Shown in pieces: positions 9,068-17,622 of a stretch of DNA of 64,000 bases. How positions within the stretch are numbered: position 1 is the first letter of the stretch; each line of letters opens with the position of its first letter. The translations under genes and the position numbers were made by a program. The notes beneath the pieces were generated by a model. The model did not search any database and was not told the origin of the DNA. It saw only the letters and a list, made by a program, of their open reading frames with translations. This DNA is from an uncultured Litoreibacter sp. (GTDB taxonomy: Bacteria > Pseudomonadota > Alphaproteobacteria > Rhodobacterales > Rhodobacteraceae): positions 513,103-577,102 of the forward strand of contig NZ_CANKWO010000003.1 of the NCBI RefSeq assembly GCF_947487515.1, written 5' to 3'.

Positions 9068-10228
9068 TTACCACAAATCTTGATACAGCCGCACAATGTC
9101 GTCTTGCGTGGGGATGCGCGGGTTGTTTTGTGGTGACCCCGAAGCCAAGGCCTGCTGGGCCATAGTCGGCAGCAGCGCGAAATAGCGGTCTTTGTTCAAC
9201 CCCTGCGCGGAAGGGGCGGGAACCTTGAGATCATCATTGAGGCGTCGCAACCCTTCGACCAGTTTCCCGCAGGCCAATTGGTCGCTGTCGCCAGTGGTCG
9301 CCATCTCCATGACGCGGGCACAATCGGCATAGCGGTCTTGAGCGTGGTCAACTGAAAACGCCGTGACGTCTGGCAAAAGCATGGCATTGGACAACCCGTG
9401 TGCCACGTGAAAATGCGCGCCGATGGGGCGACTCATACCGTGCACCAAGGCCACTGACGCGTTTGAAAACGCCATTCCCGCCTGAGACGCCGCCAGCATC
9501 AGCCCTTCTCGTGCTTCTGTATTGGTGCCGTCCAAGCAGGCCGCCCGCACGTGTTTTGCAATGAGTGGCATTGCACTAAGAGCGAAGGCATCCGTATAGG
9601 AAAAAGCCTTGCGCGACACATATGCCTCCATCGCGTGGGTCAAGCTGTCGATCGCCGTATCAGCGGTTATGCGCCACGGTTTGGTGGTTGTGAATTCCCA
9701 ATCGATGAGGGCGGCAGTTGCCACGGCCGCCAGACCTGACAGGTTGTATTTTTCGGTCTTTGCGGTGTCAGTGATCACGCACCACCGCGTCAACTCGGAC
9801 CCTGTCCCCCCAGTGGTCGGGATCAAAATCAGCGGCGGGCCACATTTGTCGATCTGTGTTGGAGCCTTGTAGTCGCGCACATGACCAGAGTTCACCGACA
9901 TGAAAGAAATCGCCTTGGCCGTATCCATCGACGAGCCGCCGCCCAACCCGATGACACAGTCGTAGTCCTCTGCGTCGAAAGCGGCCAACCCTGCATCAAG
10001 GCAGATGTCTGTTGGGTCCTCAACCACCCCGTCGAAAAGTCCGTAGTGGATCCCCGCAGTGTCCAAAACGCGCGTTACTTTGGCGACATGGCCCAGTTTG
10101 ACCAAGTTTTCATCCGTTACAATCAGCGGGTGCGACAGCCGGAGCTGCTCCAGAACTTGGGCGACCTCCGCGGAAACACCGCCACCGATACGAATAATGC
10201 GTGGGGATTGAACGCGCCCGATGGTCAT
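9068..10228 (-). CDS. iron-containing alcohol dehydrogenase
   Basis: A 386-residue group III, metal-dependent alcohol dehydrogenase with an N-terminal Rossmann-like NAD(P) domain and a helical metal domain. Visible motifs are VIGLGGGSSMDTAK, IPTTGGTGSE, the metal-ligand region DTAIDSLTHAMEAYVSRKA, and HGMSRPIGAHFHVAHG with its clustered histidines. The reading frame is open 147 bases further upstream. Start 10228 is preferred because AAGGAGAGCAGG lies directly before it and the family begins near the beta strand. Substrate unknown: alcohols, lactaldehyde and hydroxybutyrate are all possible. It is divergent from an ABC binding-protein gene. Confidence 0.9.
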   Translation of the reverse strand: MTIGRVQSPRIIRIGGGVSAEVAQVLEQLRLSHPLIVTDENLVKLGHVAKVTRVLDTAGIHYGLFDGVVEDPTDICLDAGLAAFDAEDYDCVIGLGGGSSMDTAKAISFMSVNSGHVRDYKAPTQIDKCGPPLILIPTTGGTGSELTRWCVITDTAKTEKYNLSGLAAVATAALIDWEFTTTKPWRITADTAIDSLTHAMEAYVSRKAFSYTDAFALSAMPLIAKHVRAACLDGTNTEAREGLMLAASQAGMAFSNASVALVHGMSRPIGAHFHVAHGLSNAMLLPDVTAFSVDHAQDRYADCARVMEMATTGDSDQLACGKLVEGLRRLNDDLKVPAPSAQGLNKDRYFALLPTMAQQALASGSPQNNPRIPTQDDIVRLYQDLW

Positions 10229-10350
10229 CCTGCTCTCCTTAATGAATTCGAAAAGGGTGCCTTGATGTGGCTGAACATGCAAGCAACCTTGCCTTTTCCT
10301 AGCTGCGTCACTTAGGCTCCTGAGGTCCAAACAATCAGGGAATCTGATCC

Positions 10351-11139
10351 ATGCTTCGTTTCGCTGCTGCGGCACTTGCCGCCTTCACTGCCACTGCTGC
10401 CTGTGCCGATGGGCATTTGCCCGACTTAGAGGGCAAAGAAATCGTTGTGGTCACCGAGAACGCCTATCCGCCGCTACAGTTCATTGAGCCTGGCACTGGC
10501 AACCCCATTGGTTGGGAATATGATGCGGTGGCCGAAATCGCCAAACGTATCAATGCGACGGTAGTCTACGAAAACACCAGCTGGGATGCGATGATTCCTG
10601 CCGTGTCGCAAGGGCAGTACGACTTCGGGATGACCGGCATTACGATCCGCGACGACCGCAAGGAGCAGGTTGATTTCTCGGATAAATACATGACTTCCGA
10701 GATGATCATGATGGTGCGCGGGGATGAAGATCGCTTCACCGATGCCAAGTCGTTCGCAGCCGATGAAGATCTGTTGATGGCCGCGCAACCGGGCACGACC
10801 CCGTTCTATGTAGGTGTCTATGACGTGTTGGACGGAAACGAGGAGAACGCCCGTATCATCAAGTTTGAGACCTTCGGGGCAGGGGTTCAGGCCTTGCGAA
10901 CCGGCGATGTGGACTTGGTGCTGACCGATAGCACGGCTGGCAACGGATATGTGTCCGCTTCCGAGGGCAAACTTAAAATTATTGGCGAAAAGCTGGGAAC
11001 CGAAGACTTCGGTTTCATCTTCCCGAAGGGCTCCGAGCTGGTTGCACCAATCAACGCGGCCATTGCGGATATGGCCAAGGACGGTACGTTGGACGCGCTC
11101 AATAAGAAGTGGTTCTTGGACTACAAACTCGGCGGCTAA
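10351..11139 (+). CDS. amino-acid type ABC transporter substrate-binding protein
   Basis: A periplasmic solute-binding protein of family 3 (SBP_bac_3), 262 residues. A signal peptide spans about residues 1-20 ([19 protein letters not shown]). The mature part carries [62 protein letters not shown] and [18 protein letters not shown], all typical of polar amino acid binders. AGGGAA precedes the ATG. The permease gene follows eight bases after the stop, but no ATPase gene is present. Confidence 0.92.
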   Translation: MLRFAAAALAAFTATAACADGHLPDLEGKEIVVVTENAYPPLQFIEPGTGNPIGWEYDAVAEIAKRINATVVYENTSWDAMIPAVSQGQYDFGMTGITIRDDRKEQVDFSDKYMTSEMIMMVRGDEDRFTDAKSFAADEDLLMAAQPGTTPFYVGVYDVLDGNEENARIIKFETFGAGVQALRTGDVDLVLTDSTAGNGYVSASEGKLKIIGEKLGTEDFGFIFPKGSELVAPINAAIADMAKDGTLDALNKKWFLDYKLGG

Positions 11140-11146
11140 ATTTTAG

Positions 11147-11944
11147 GTGCTAGGTCCCTCAAAACAGTCTGAAGACTTTCCCTATTGGCTGGTGCTTTTG
11201 GGGGGCGTTGTTGTCTATCTTGGGTATCAAGTCGTTGCCGATGATTTGTATTCGCAAGTGTTGGGCACTTTGTCGAAAGGCGTCACCATCACCGTGATGG
11301 TGACCCTTGTTGGGTTCTGCACCGCGTCTGTTCTGGGCTTGGGGCTGGCGTTGATGTCATTTTCGCGCAGCATCATCATACGCCAAATTGCGCGCTTCTA
11401 TGTTGAAGTCGTGCGCGGCATCCCGATTATTGTACTGCTTCTCTATGTGGCTTTTGTTGTGGCTCCGGCTGTTGTGGGGCTGGCCAATTGGGCCTTGCAA
11501 CCCTTTGACGCAGAGCTCATCCGCACCCGTCAATTTCCCCTGTTGTGGCGTGCGACACTGGCTTTGGCCATCGGGTACTCTGCCTTTATCGCGGAAGTAT
11601 TCCGCGCGGGGCTGAGTTCGGTGGATCGTGGCCAGATCGAAGCAGGGCACACTTTGGGGCTGACCCGTTGGCAGCGCTTCCGCTACATTGTTTTTCCACA
11701 AGCAATTCGTACAATTTTGCCGCCATTAGGGAATGATTTCGTCGCGATGGTTAAGGATTCCAGCCTCGTGTCAGTCCTAGGCGTGGGGGACATCACGCAA
11801 CTTGGAAAAGTCACGGCGGCTGGAAACTTTCGGTACTTTGAGACCTACAATGTTGTGGCGTTGATCTACCTGACATTGACGGTTTCGCTTTCGCTGGCCT
11901 TACGTAGATTTGAACGCCACATGCGACATCCAGATCTCGATTGA
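11147..11944 (+). CDS. amino-acid ABC transporter permease
   Basis: An inner-membrane permease of the HisM family, 265 residues. An N-terminal helix (WLVLLGGVVVYLGYQ) is followed by the helices of the BPD_transp_1 domain and the EAA-loop region (GQIEAGHTLGLTRWQRFRYIVFPQAIR), which docks an ATPase. Translation appears to start at GTG 11147 with no clear ribosome binding site, so coupling to the upstream gene is likely. No second permease or ATPase follows; the next gene is an unrelated peptidase. Confidence 0.9.
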   Translation: MLGPSKQSEDFPYWLVLLGGVVVYLGYQVVADDLYSQVLGTLSKGVTITVMVTLVGFCTASVLGLGLALMSFSRSIIIRQIARFYVEVVRGIPIIVLLLYVAFVVAPAVVGLANWALQPFDAELIRTRQFPLLWRATLALAIGYSAFIAEVFRAGLSSVDRGQIEAGHTLGLTRWQRFRYIVFPQAIRTILPPLGNDFVAMVKDSSLVSVLGVGDITQLGKVTAAGNFRYFETYNVVALIYLTLTVSLSLALRRFERHMRHPDLD

Positions 11945-11994
11945 TTGCATCCGGCTGACAAGAGAATAGGTTAGGCGCAAAGGAGATCTTGCCC

Positions 11995-14022
11995 ATGACC
12001 AACCCCCTGCTTTCGAATTGGACCACACCGTTTGGCCTGCCACCTTTTGCGGATATGTCCGACGACGACTTCGCGCCTGGGTTTGAGGCGTCCCTGACGC
12101 AGGCCCGCGCAGAGCTGGCTGCAATTGTGGACAATCTTGATGAGCCGACATTCGCCAACACGATTGATGCGCTGGAATTGATGGGGCACGGGATGCACAA
12201 AGTCTTGGCACCATTCTACACTTTGGCGGGCGTCGACAGCACTCCTGCCCGTGAGGCGTTGCAGCGCGAGTTTTCCCCGAAACTGGCCGCTTGGGGCTCT
12301 GAGGTGTCGATGAACCCGAAGTTGTTCGCGCGCGTCGAAACGATTTGGAAGATGCGTGACGAACTGGATTTAACCGCAGAACAGATGCGCGTGCTAGAGT
12401 TGACCCGACGCGATTTTGTGCGTGCAGGTGCGCAGCTGAAAGGCGCAGAGTTTGACCGCTTGAAAGAGGTCAAGGAACGCCTCGCGGTGATCGGGACCCA
12501 GTTTACCCAAAATCTGCTTGCAGATGAGCGCGACTGGTCGATGGCGCTGAGTGAGACGGATCTTGAAGGGTTGCCGGATTTCGTGGTCGCCACCGCCCGC
12601 GCCGCAGCTGAGGCCGCTGGCAAGGACGGATATTTGCTGACCTTGTCGCGATCCTTGATTGTACCGTTCTTGCAGTTCTCCCCACGTCGCGATCTGCGCG
12701 AAGTGGCCTATGAGGCATGGGTGGCACGCGGCGCGAACGGCGGTGAAACCGACAACCGCGACATCGCCGCCGAGACTTTGCAACTGCGTCACGAACGCGC
12801 CAACTTGTTGGGCTACAAAGACTTTGCCCGTTTTAAGCTGGAAACCGAAATGGCCAAGACGCCAGAAGCGGTGCGTGATTTGCTGATGCAAGTTTGGAAA
12901 CCTGCCAAAGCGCAAGCCGATATCGATGCGCAGAAGTTGACGGAATTGATGCATGCAGATGGCATCAATGGTCACCTAGAGGCGTGGGATTGGAGATATT
13001 ATTCCGAGAAGCGCCGCGCAGCAGAACACGACTTGGACGAAGCAGAATTGAAGCCCTACCTGCAACTCGACCGGATGATTGAGGCGGCATTTGATTGCGC
13101 CAGCAGATTGTTCGGACTGGAATTCGCCCCGATCTCTGTCGATCTTCACCATGCAGACGCCCGCGCATGGGAGGTCACACGCGATGGGGAACATGTGGCC
13201 GTCTTTATCGGGGATTATTTCGCACGAGGGGGCAAACGTTCTGGGGCGTGGTGCTCGGCGATGAGGGCGCAACAAAGGCTGCGAGCCGACATCCGTCCAC
13301 ATGTCATCAACGTGTGTAATTTTGCCAAACCGGCGACGGGAAGCCCCGCGTTGCTCAGTTACGATGACGCGCGGACCTTGTTCCACGAATTCGGTCATGC
13401 TTTGCACCAAATGCTATCGAATGTAACTTATGAGTCGATCTCCGGCACCTCTGTGGCCCGTGATTTTGTTGAGTTGCCGAGCCAACTTTACGAGCATTGG
13501 CTGGAGGTTCCCGAAGTCTTGCAAAAATTCGCAACCCACGCTGAGACGGGCGAGCCGATGCCTGCTGATATGTTGCAACGCATGTTGGATGCGGGAACCT
13601 ATGATCAGGGCTTTGCGACCGTGGAATATGTTGCCTCGGCAATGGTCGATCTTGAGTTCCATTCAGGCGAAGCGGTCACGGACCCGATGGCGAAACAGGC
13701 GCAAGTACTGGACAACTTGGGGATGCCCTCTGCGATCCGTATGCGCCATGCCACCCCTCACTTCGCCCATGTGTTTGCGGGCGATGGTTACTCCTCGGCC
13801 TACTACAGTTACATGTGGTCGGAAGTCATGGATGCCGATGCATTTGCCGCGTTTGAGGAGGCTGGGGGGGCATTTGACCCTGCAATGGCGCGCAAGCTGG
13901 AAGATCACATCCTGTCCGTGGGCGGGCTGCGCGAAGCGGACGAACTGTATATTGAGTTCCGCGGGCGATTGCCAGGCGTGGAGGCTTTGCTTGAGGGGCG
14001 AGGGTTGGACAAGGTCGCGTAA
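11995..14022 (+). CDS. M3 family oligopeptidase (PrlC/Dcp type)
   Basis: A cytoplasmic zinc metallopeptidase of 675 residues, the normal length for oligopeptidase A and dipeptidyl carboxypeptidase. The catalytic motif is LFHEFGHALHQML (HEFGH; HExxH), followed about 26 residues later by DFVELPSQLYEHW with the third zinc-ligand region. The N-terminal helical domain (MTNPLLSNWTTPFGLPPF) is also typical. Start 11995 is chosen because AAGGAG lies nine bases upstream; a TTG six bases earlier is in frame but less likely. It is expected to degrade short peptides. Confidence 0.95.
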   Translation: MTNPLLSNWTTPFGLPPFADMSDDDFAPGFEASLTQARAELAAIVDNLDEPTFANTIDALELMGHGMHKVLAPFYTLAGVDSTPAREALQREFSPKLAAWGSEVSMNPKLFARVETIWKMRDELDLTAEQMRVLELTRRDFVRAGAQLKGAEFDRLKEVKERLAVIGTQFTQNLLADERDWSMALSETDLEGLPDFVVATARAAAEAAGKDGYLLTLSRSLIVPFLQFSPRRDLREVAYEAWVARGANGGETDNRDIAAETLQLRHERANLLGYKDFARFKLETEMAKTPEAVRDLLMQVWKPAKAQADIDAQKLTELMHADGINGHLEAWDWRYYSEKRRAAEHDLDEAELKPYLQLDRMIEAAFDCASRLFGLEFAPISVDLHHADARAWEVTRDGEHVAVFIGDYFARGGKRSGAWCSAMRAQQRLRADIRPHVINVCNFAKPATGSPALLSYDDARTLFHEFGHALHQMLSNVTYESISGTSVARDFVELPSQLYEHWLEVPEVLQKFATHAETGEPMPADMLQRMLDAGTYDQGFATVEYVASAMVDLEFHSGEAVTDPMAKQAQVLDNLGMPSAIRMRHATPHFAHVFAGDGYSSAYYSYMWSEVMDADAFAAFEEAGGAFDPAMARKLEDHILSVGGLREADELYIEFRGRLPGVEALLEGRGLDKVA

Positions 14023-14056
14023 AGGGGCCTTATCCAGATCACGCCTATGGGGTAGC

Positions 14057-14092
14057 TTTTTGCGGCAGTTCAACGAGGCGCTGCCGCAAAAA
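14057..14092. repeat. strong 12-bp inverted repeat between convergent genes
   Basis: The arms TTTTTGCGGCAG (14057-14068) and CTGCCGCAAAAA (14081-14092) pair perfectly around a 12-base loop. It lies between the ends of the M3 peptidase and SH3-domain genes. The U run is on the 5' side of the stem on both strands, so it is not a textbook terminator, but it may act as a transcript-end stabiliser. Confidence 0.5.
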
Positions 14093-14112
14093 CATTACAG
14101 TGATTGGGCGGA

Positions 14113-14613
14113 TTATTCGCGGATTTCCCCAGGGAGCAGTCCCCAAAGCTTTTCGCGCGGCATCCAACCTTTCGTGCCTTCTAGTGTGACGCGGCACCAA
14201 TATTGATCGCATTTTCCCAAACGGGCGACGACACCCATCTCGGCATGGGCCACAATGTGCGACCCAGTGTCGGCGATTTTATAGATCGGGGTCAGGTCTT
14301 CTTCGATCAACCCAAAACGGGACCCTGAAAGCAACGTGTAATGCACCCATCCTCCGGCCCCGTCGCGGTCAACGACACGCCGCCAATGACCGTGCTCGGC
14401 TACGATTTGCAAAGGCATGTTGCGGTGCTTGAACACCCAGTCGATGCGATGTGTCAAAGATGGCCCACGCCGCACATTCCCTTCGGACGCTTTGAGCGAC
14501 ACAAAACGAGGCAGCGGCAGGTTGGTGACGGGCCCGCGATCGGCCGCCACAGCGAACAGGGGAGCCCAAAGCATACAAGCAGATATCGCAACAATCTTGA
14601 ATACGCGTAACAT
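14113..14613 (-). CDS. secreted bacterial SH3-domain protein
   Basis: A 166-residue exported protein. The signal peptide is MLRVFKIVAISACMLWAPLF to about residue 23. The mature part has two SH3-like (SH3_4/SH3_3) repeats: FVSLKASEGNVRRGPSLTHR through WRRVVDRDGAGGWVHYTLLS, and a second half ending CRVTLEGTKGWMPREKLWG. Such proteins are thought to bind peptidoglycan or other periplasmic ligands. The open frame extends upstream to 14787, but the signal peptide fixes the start at 14613, with AGGACGG as a binding site. No operon partner. Confidence 0.85.
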   Translation of the reverse strand: MLRVFKIVAISACMLWAPLFAVAADRGPVTNLPLPRFVSLKASEGNVRRGPSLTHRIDWVFKHRNMPLQIVAEHGHWRRVVDRDGAGGWVHYTLLSGSRFGLIEEDLTPIYKIADTGSHIVAHAEMGVVARLGKCDQYWCRVTLEGTKGWMPREKLWGLLPGEIRE

Positions 14614-14800
14614 TGACCGTCCTGTTTGCACCGATGCACATGATCTACATAGGGGCGGTACTTGCCTTAGCCCCTTTGGCGCGATCTTGTCACTTTGGGG
14701 CTGGGAATTCCACTCAAGGATGCGTGCAAATGCCAAACCAGAAGTTGAGTGTTGTCGTGACGCGACGGTTGCCTGAACTCCTAGCACCTTACATTCCAGC

Positions 14801-15523
14801 TTAAGTGTGACTTAGGTATCCGGTTATGACGGCGTGGCATCTGGCAAGCCCTCCATGGGGATGTAGGCTGATGTGCGCCCAACTTCCCGGGCGTAAGGCC
14901 AATCTTCGCCAATGGTGAAGGGTCAATAGACGTAGGCATTTTGCATCCATGCAAGAAATATCTTGATCCGCCATGGCCACTTTTTGCAAAACGGCGGTCA
15001 GGGATTCCACGTTCTGTAACAGGCGCGGGGGAACGAGTTGCTCCACGATCCACAGGGGCAGGTCAGCGCCCGTCGTGTTCAGCGCGAGCGTCTCGGGGCC
15101 TTCGGGTATCATCCCAGTTGGAACGAGCATTACATCCTTGGAGATGGGAACTGCCTCGGCGACTGCGAGGTCCTCGCGGGTCAAAACAAACTGCCAGCCT
15201 TCGGGGAATTTCACGTCTTGCCGATACACATCCTTTGCCGCGACACGGGTTTCGCTTCGCCCATGTGGAGAGAGGCGGTAGACGGCTTCTCGCCCCTGCC
15301 TGTCGGCGATGATCCAGCCGTTGATCTTCAGCCGATGCAACGCGACACGAATGGCTTCAGGCTTAATACCCAGATGCCCCAGAGGTTCCCGAATTTGGCT
15401 TCCGGTCATCTGCTCGCCGTCAAAATCCCCGAACAGAGTGGCGATCACGGACCATGTCTTCAGCGTCTCAAGATCGAGCAGGTCTTTGATGAGAGGGTGA
15501 AGCGGCTGCACAGGTGGTTCCAA
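14801..15523 (-). CDS. paaX: phenylacetate operon repressor PaaX
   Basis: A GntR-like winged-helix repressor, 240 residues, that in characterised bacteria is released from DNA by phenylacetyl-CoA. The N-terminal WSVIATLFGDF and IREPLGHLGIKPEAIRVALH followed by LKINGWI match PaaX. The C-terminal PaaX_C region is also present. No ATG fits, so translation seems to start at TTG 15523 or the in-frame GTG at 15511. The TTG abuts a 12-bp inverted repeat, which suggests autoregulation. It follows paaZ by 64 bases on the same strand. Confidence 0.88.
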   Translation of the reverse strand: MEPPVQPLHPLIKDLLDLETLKTWSVIATLFGDFDGEQMTGSQIREPLGHLGIKPEAIRVALHRLKINGWIIADRQGREAVYRLSPHGRSETRVAAKDVYRQDVKFPEGWQFVLTREDLAVAEAVPISKDVMLVPTGMIPEGPETLALNTTGADLPLWIVEQLVPPRLLQNVESLTAVLQKVAMADQDISCMDAKCLRLLTLHHWRRLALRPGSWAHISLHPHGGLARCHAVITGYLSHT

Positions 15524-15554
15524 TATGTTAGTGTCTTTTCAGGACACTAACATA
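15524..15554. promoter_or_regulatory. 12-bp inverted repeat at the paaX start
   Basis: The arms TATGTTAGTGTC (15524-15535) and GACACTAACATA (15543-15554) are perfectly complementary with a 7-base spacer. The repeat touches the TTG start of paaX and lies between paaZ and paaX. It could be a PaaX operator or an mRNA hairpin that limits PaaX translation. There is no U tail for termination. Confidence 0.55.
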
Positions 15555-15587
15555 GGGGTTCCTGCGCTGCCCATGCCCTAGCGTCGC

Positions 15588-17618
15588 TCAATAGGCATTC
15601 ATGGTCAAAAGTTCGTACTCTGCGACCAATTCGTCGGATTGGTTCGTCAAAGTTACATGCCATCGGACTTCTCCGTATTCATCATTCCGCGGGGTTTTAT
15701 GTTTGACGCTCAGCCTCACTTTAATCGCATCACCGGCTTCAACGGGCTTCATGAAGCGCAACTTGTCCAAGCCTGTGTTGGCCAGCACTGGGCCTTCGTT
15801 TGGCTCCACAAAGAGGCCTGCGGCGAAGCTGAGCAGAAGGTATCCATGTGCCACTCGGCCCGGGAAGAACGGATTACGCTTCGCCGCATCTTCGTCCATA
15901 TGAGCATAGAAAGTATCGCCGGTGAATTCAGCGAACTGTTCAATGTCAGCAAGGCTGATTGTGCGTTCTTTGGTTTTGAACGTCTCGCCGATCATCAAGT
16001 CGTGGAAACTACGGGTGAAAGGATGGTTGGCGTGGTCTAGCTCTGTTGCTCCGGGCACCCAGCGGTTGCCGATCGCAGTTAAAATCTCTGGGCTGCCCTG
16101 AATGGCCGTCCGCTGCATGTAATGCATAACACCACGCACACCGCCCATTTCCTCGCCGCCGCCTGCACGACCCGGGCCGCCATGTACCATATGAGGCAGA
16201 GGTGATCCGTGCCCTGTACTTTCCTTCATGCTGTCGCGGTTGTTGAAGTAAAGCCGGCCATGGAAGGCACCGGCACCCAAAGCAACTGTACGCGCGACCT
16301 GAGGATCATGGGTGATTACCGAGGCAACCAAGCTGCCCTGTCCCTTGTTTGCAAGGGCCACGGCGTGCTCGATGTCGCTGTAGGGCATAACAGTGGAGAC
16401 CGGACCAAAGGCTTCCACTTCATGAACATGGACAGCGGTGTCAGGCGTCGCGCAATGGAACAGCATCGGGGGCACGAACGCACCGTTTTGCGCATTGGCC
16501 CCATGAATTTCGAAGTTGTCAGGGTCGCCGAATACCCGCTCGGCTTCCTTTCCAATCGTGGCTGCTTTCTCCAACACATCCAAGCGTTGGCTGGAGGAAA
16601 CGAGCGCCCCCATGCGCGTCGCATCATCGTTAGGATCGCCAATGGTAACTTTGGACAGGCTGGTCTGAAGGGCCTCAAGAACAGCTGTGACATGAGCGTC
16701 CGGCGCGAAAATGCGACGGATGGCGGTACATTTTTGACCGGCCTTCGTGGTCATTTCGCGCGTGACCTCTTTGACGAAGAGGTCAAACTCAGGTGTCCCC
16801 GGGGCTGCATCTGGTCCGAGGATCGACGCGTTGAGGCTGTCTTGCTCGGCCACGAAGCGGATCGAGTTGGACAGAATATGGGGTTGGGATCGTAGTTTTA
16901 GGGCCGTATCTGCGGATCCTGTGAAGCTCACGACATCCTGATTGGTTAAGCGGTCCAGCATATCGCCCAACCCGCCTGCAACCATTTGCAATGCGCCATT
17001 GGGAAGAAGGCCGCTGTTGATCATGATCTGAACCGCGAGCTCGGTCACATAGCAGCTTGCGGTTGCCGGTTTGACGATGGCGGGGACGCCAGCCAACAAA
17101 GTTGGGGCCAACTTTTCCAACATCCCCCAAACAGGGAAGTTGAACGCATTGATATGAACAGCAACCCCCTGCATGGACGTACAAATGTGCTGACCTAGGA
17201 ACGACCCTTTGCGAGAAAGCTGCTCCACTTCACCGTCTAGATAGACAACATCGTCGGGCATTTCGCGCCGGCCTTTGGAGGCGAAGACCAGCATTGTGCC
17301 AATTCCACCGTCAATGTCGATCAAATGGTCTTTCTGAATAGCCCCAGTTGCGAAGGAAATGTCATAAAGCTTTTGCTTATGTTCGCTGAGATGCAAGGCC
17401 AGCGCTTTGATCATCTTGGCGCGCTGGTGGAATGTCATGGCCCGCAGCGCTGGCCCACCGGTGGTGCGCGCATGATCTAGCATCGCGTCGACGTCCAAAG
17501 ACGCATTTCCTGCCTGAGCAATAACTTCGCCGGTTACGGCAGAGCGGATTTCACGGGCACTGCCATCTCCGTCAATCCAGCGTCCGGCGGCGAAGCTTCT
17601 TACGTCTTGTATTGTCAT
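15588..17618 (-). CDS. paaZ: oxepin-CoA hydrolase / 3-oxo-5,6-dehydrosuberyl-CoA semialdehyde dehydrogenase PaaZ
   Basis: The bifunctional ring-cleavage enzyme of phenylacetate catabolism, 676 residues. The C-terminal MaoC-like hydratase domain (from about residue 530) opens oxepin-CoA, and the N-terminal aldehyde dehydrogenase oxidises the resulting aldehyde with NADP+. Visible are the ALDH Cys in TTKAGQKCTAIRR, the Glu in FVAEQDSLN, and the hotdog motif FTGDTFYAHMDEDAAKR with its Asp and His. Both halves look intact. Start 17618 is preferred over 17663 because AAAGGTG lies upstream and MTIQDVRSFAAGRW matches the family. The fused hydratase/dehydrogenase gene ends five bases before this start. 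Confidence 0.95.
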   Translation of the reverse strand: MTIQDVRSFAAGRWIDGDGSAREIRSAVTGEVIAQAGNASLDVDAMLDHARTTGGPALRAMTFHQRAKMIKALALHLSEHKQKLYDISFATGAIQKDHLIDIDGGIGTMLVFASKGRREMPDDVVYLDGEVEQLSRKGSFLGQHICTSMQGVAVHINAFNFPVWGMLEKLAPTLLAGVPAIVKPATASCYVTELAVQIMINSGLLPNGALQMVAGGLGDMLDRLTNQDVVSFTGSADTALKLRSQPHILSNSIRFVAEQDSLNASILGPDAAPGTPEFDLFVKEVTREMTTKAGQKCTAIRRIFAPDAHVTAVLEALQTSLSKVTIGDPNDDATRMGALVSSSQRLDVLEKAATIGKEAERVFGDPDNFEIHGANAQNGAFVPPMLFHCATPDTAVHVHEVEAFGPVSTVMPYSDIEHAVALANKGQGSLVASVITHDPQVARTVALGAGAFHGRLYFNNRDSMKESTGHGSPLPHMVHGGPGRAGGGEEMGGVRGVMHYMQRTAIQGSPEILTAIGNRWVPGATELDHANHPFTRSFHDLMIGETFKTKERTISLADIEQFAEFTGDTFYAHMDEDAAKRNPFFPGRVAHGYLLLSFAAGLFVEPNEGPVLANTGLDKLRFMKPVEAGDAIKVRLSVKHKTPRNDEYGEVRWHVTLTNQSDELVAEYELLTMNAY

Positions 17619-17622
17619 GATG

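Noticed and set aside
16209-16895. 228-codon plus-strand ORF inside paaZ
   Set aside because: Antisense to a well-supported catalytic domain and with no recognisable motifs.
15588-17618. Tropodithietic acid (tropone) biosynthesis locus
   Set aside because: Some roseobacters divert a PaaZ-type intermediate to tropone antibiotics, but no tda-type genes are seen and PaaZ has both domains intact, so ordinary catabolism is the simpler reading.
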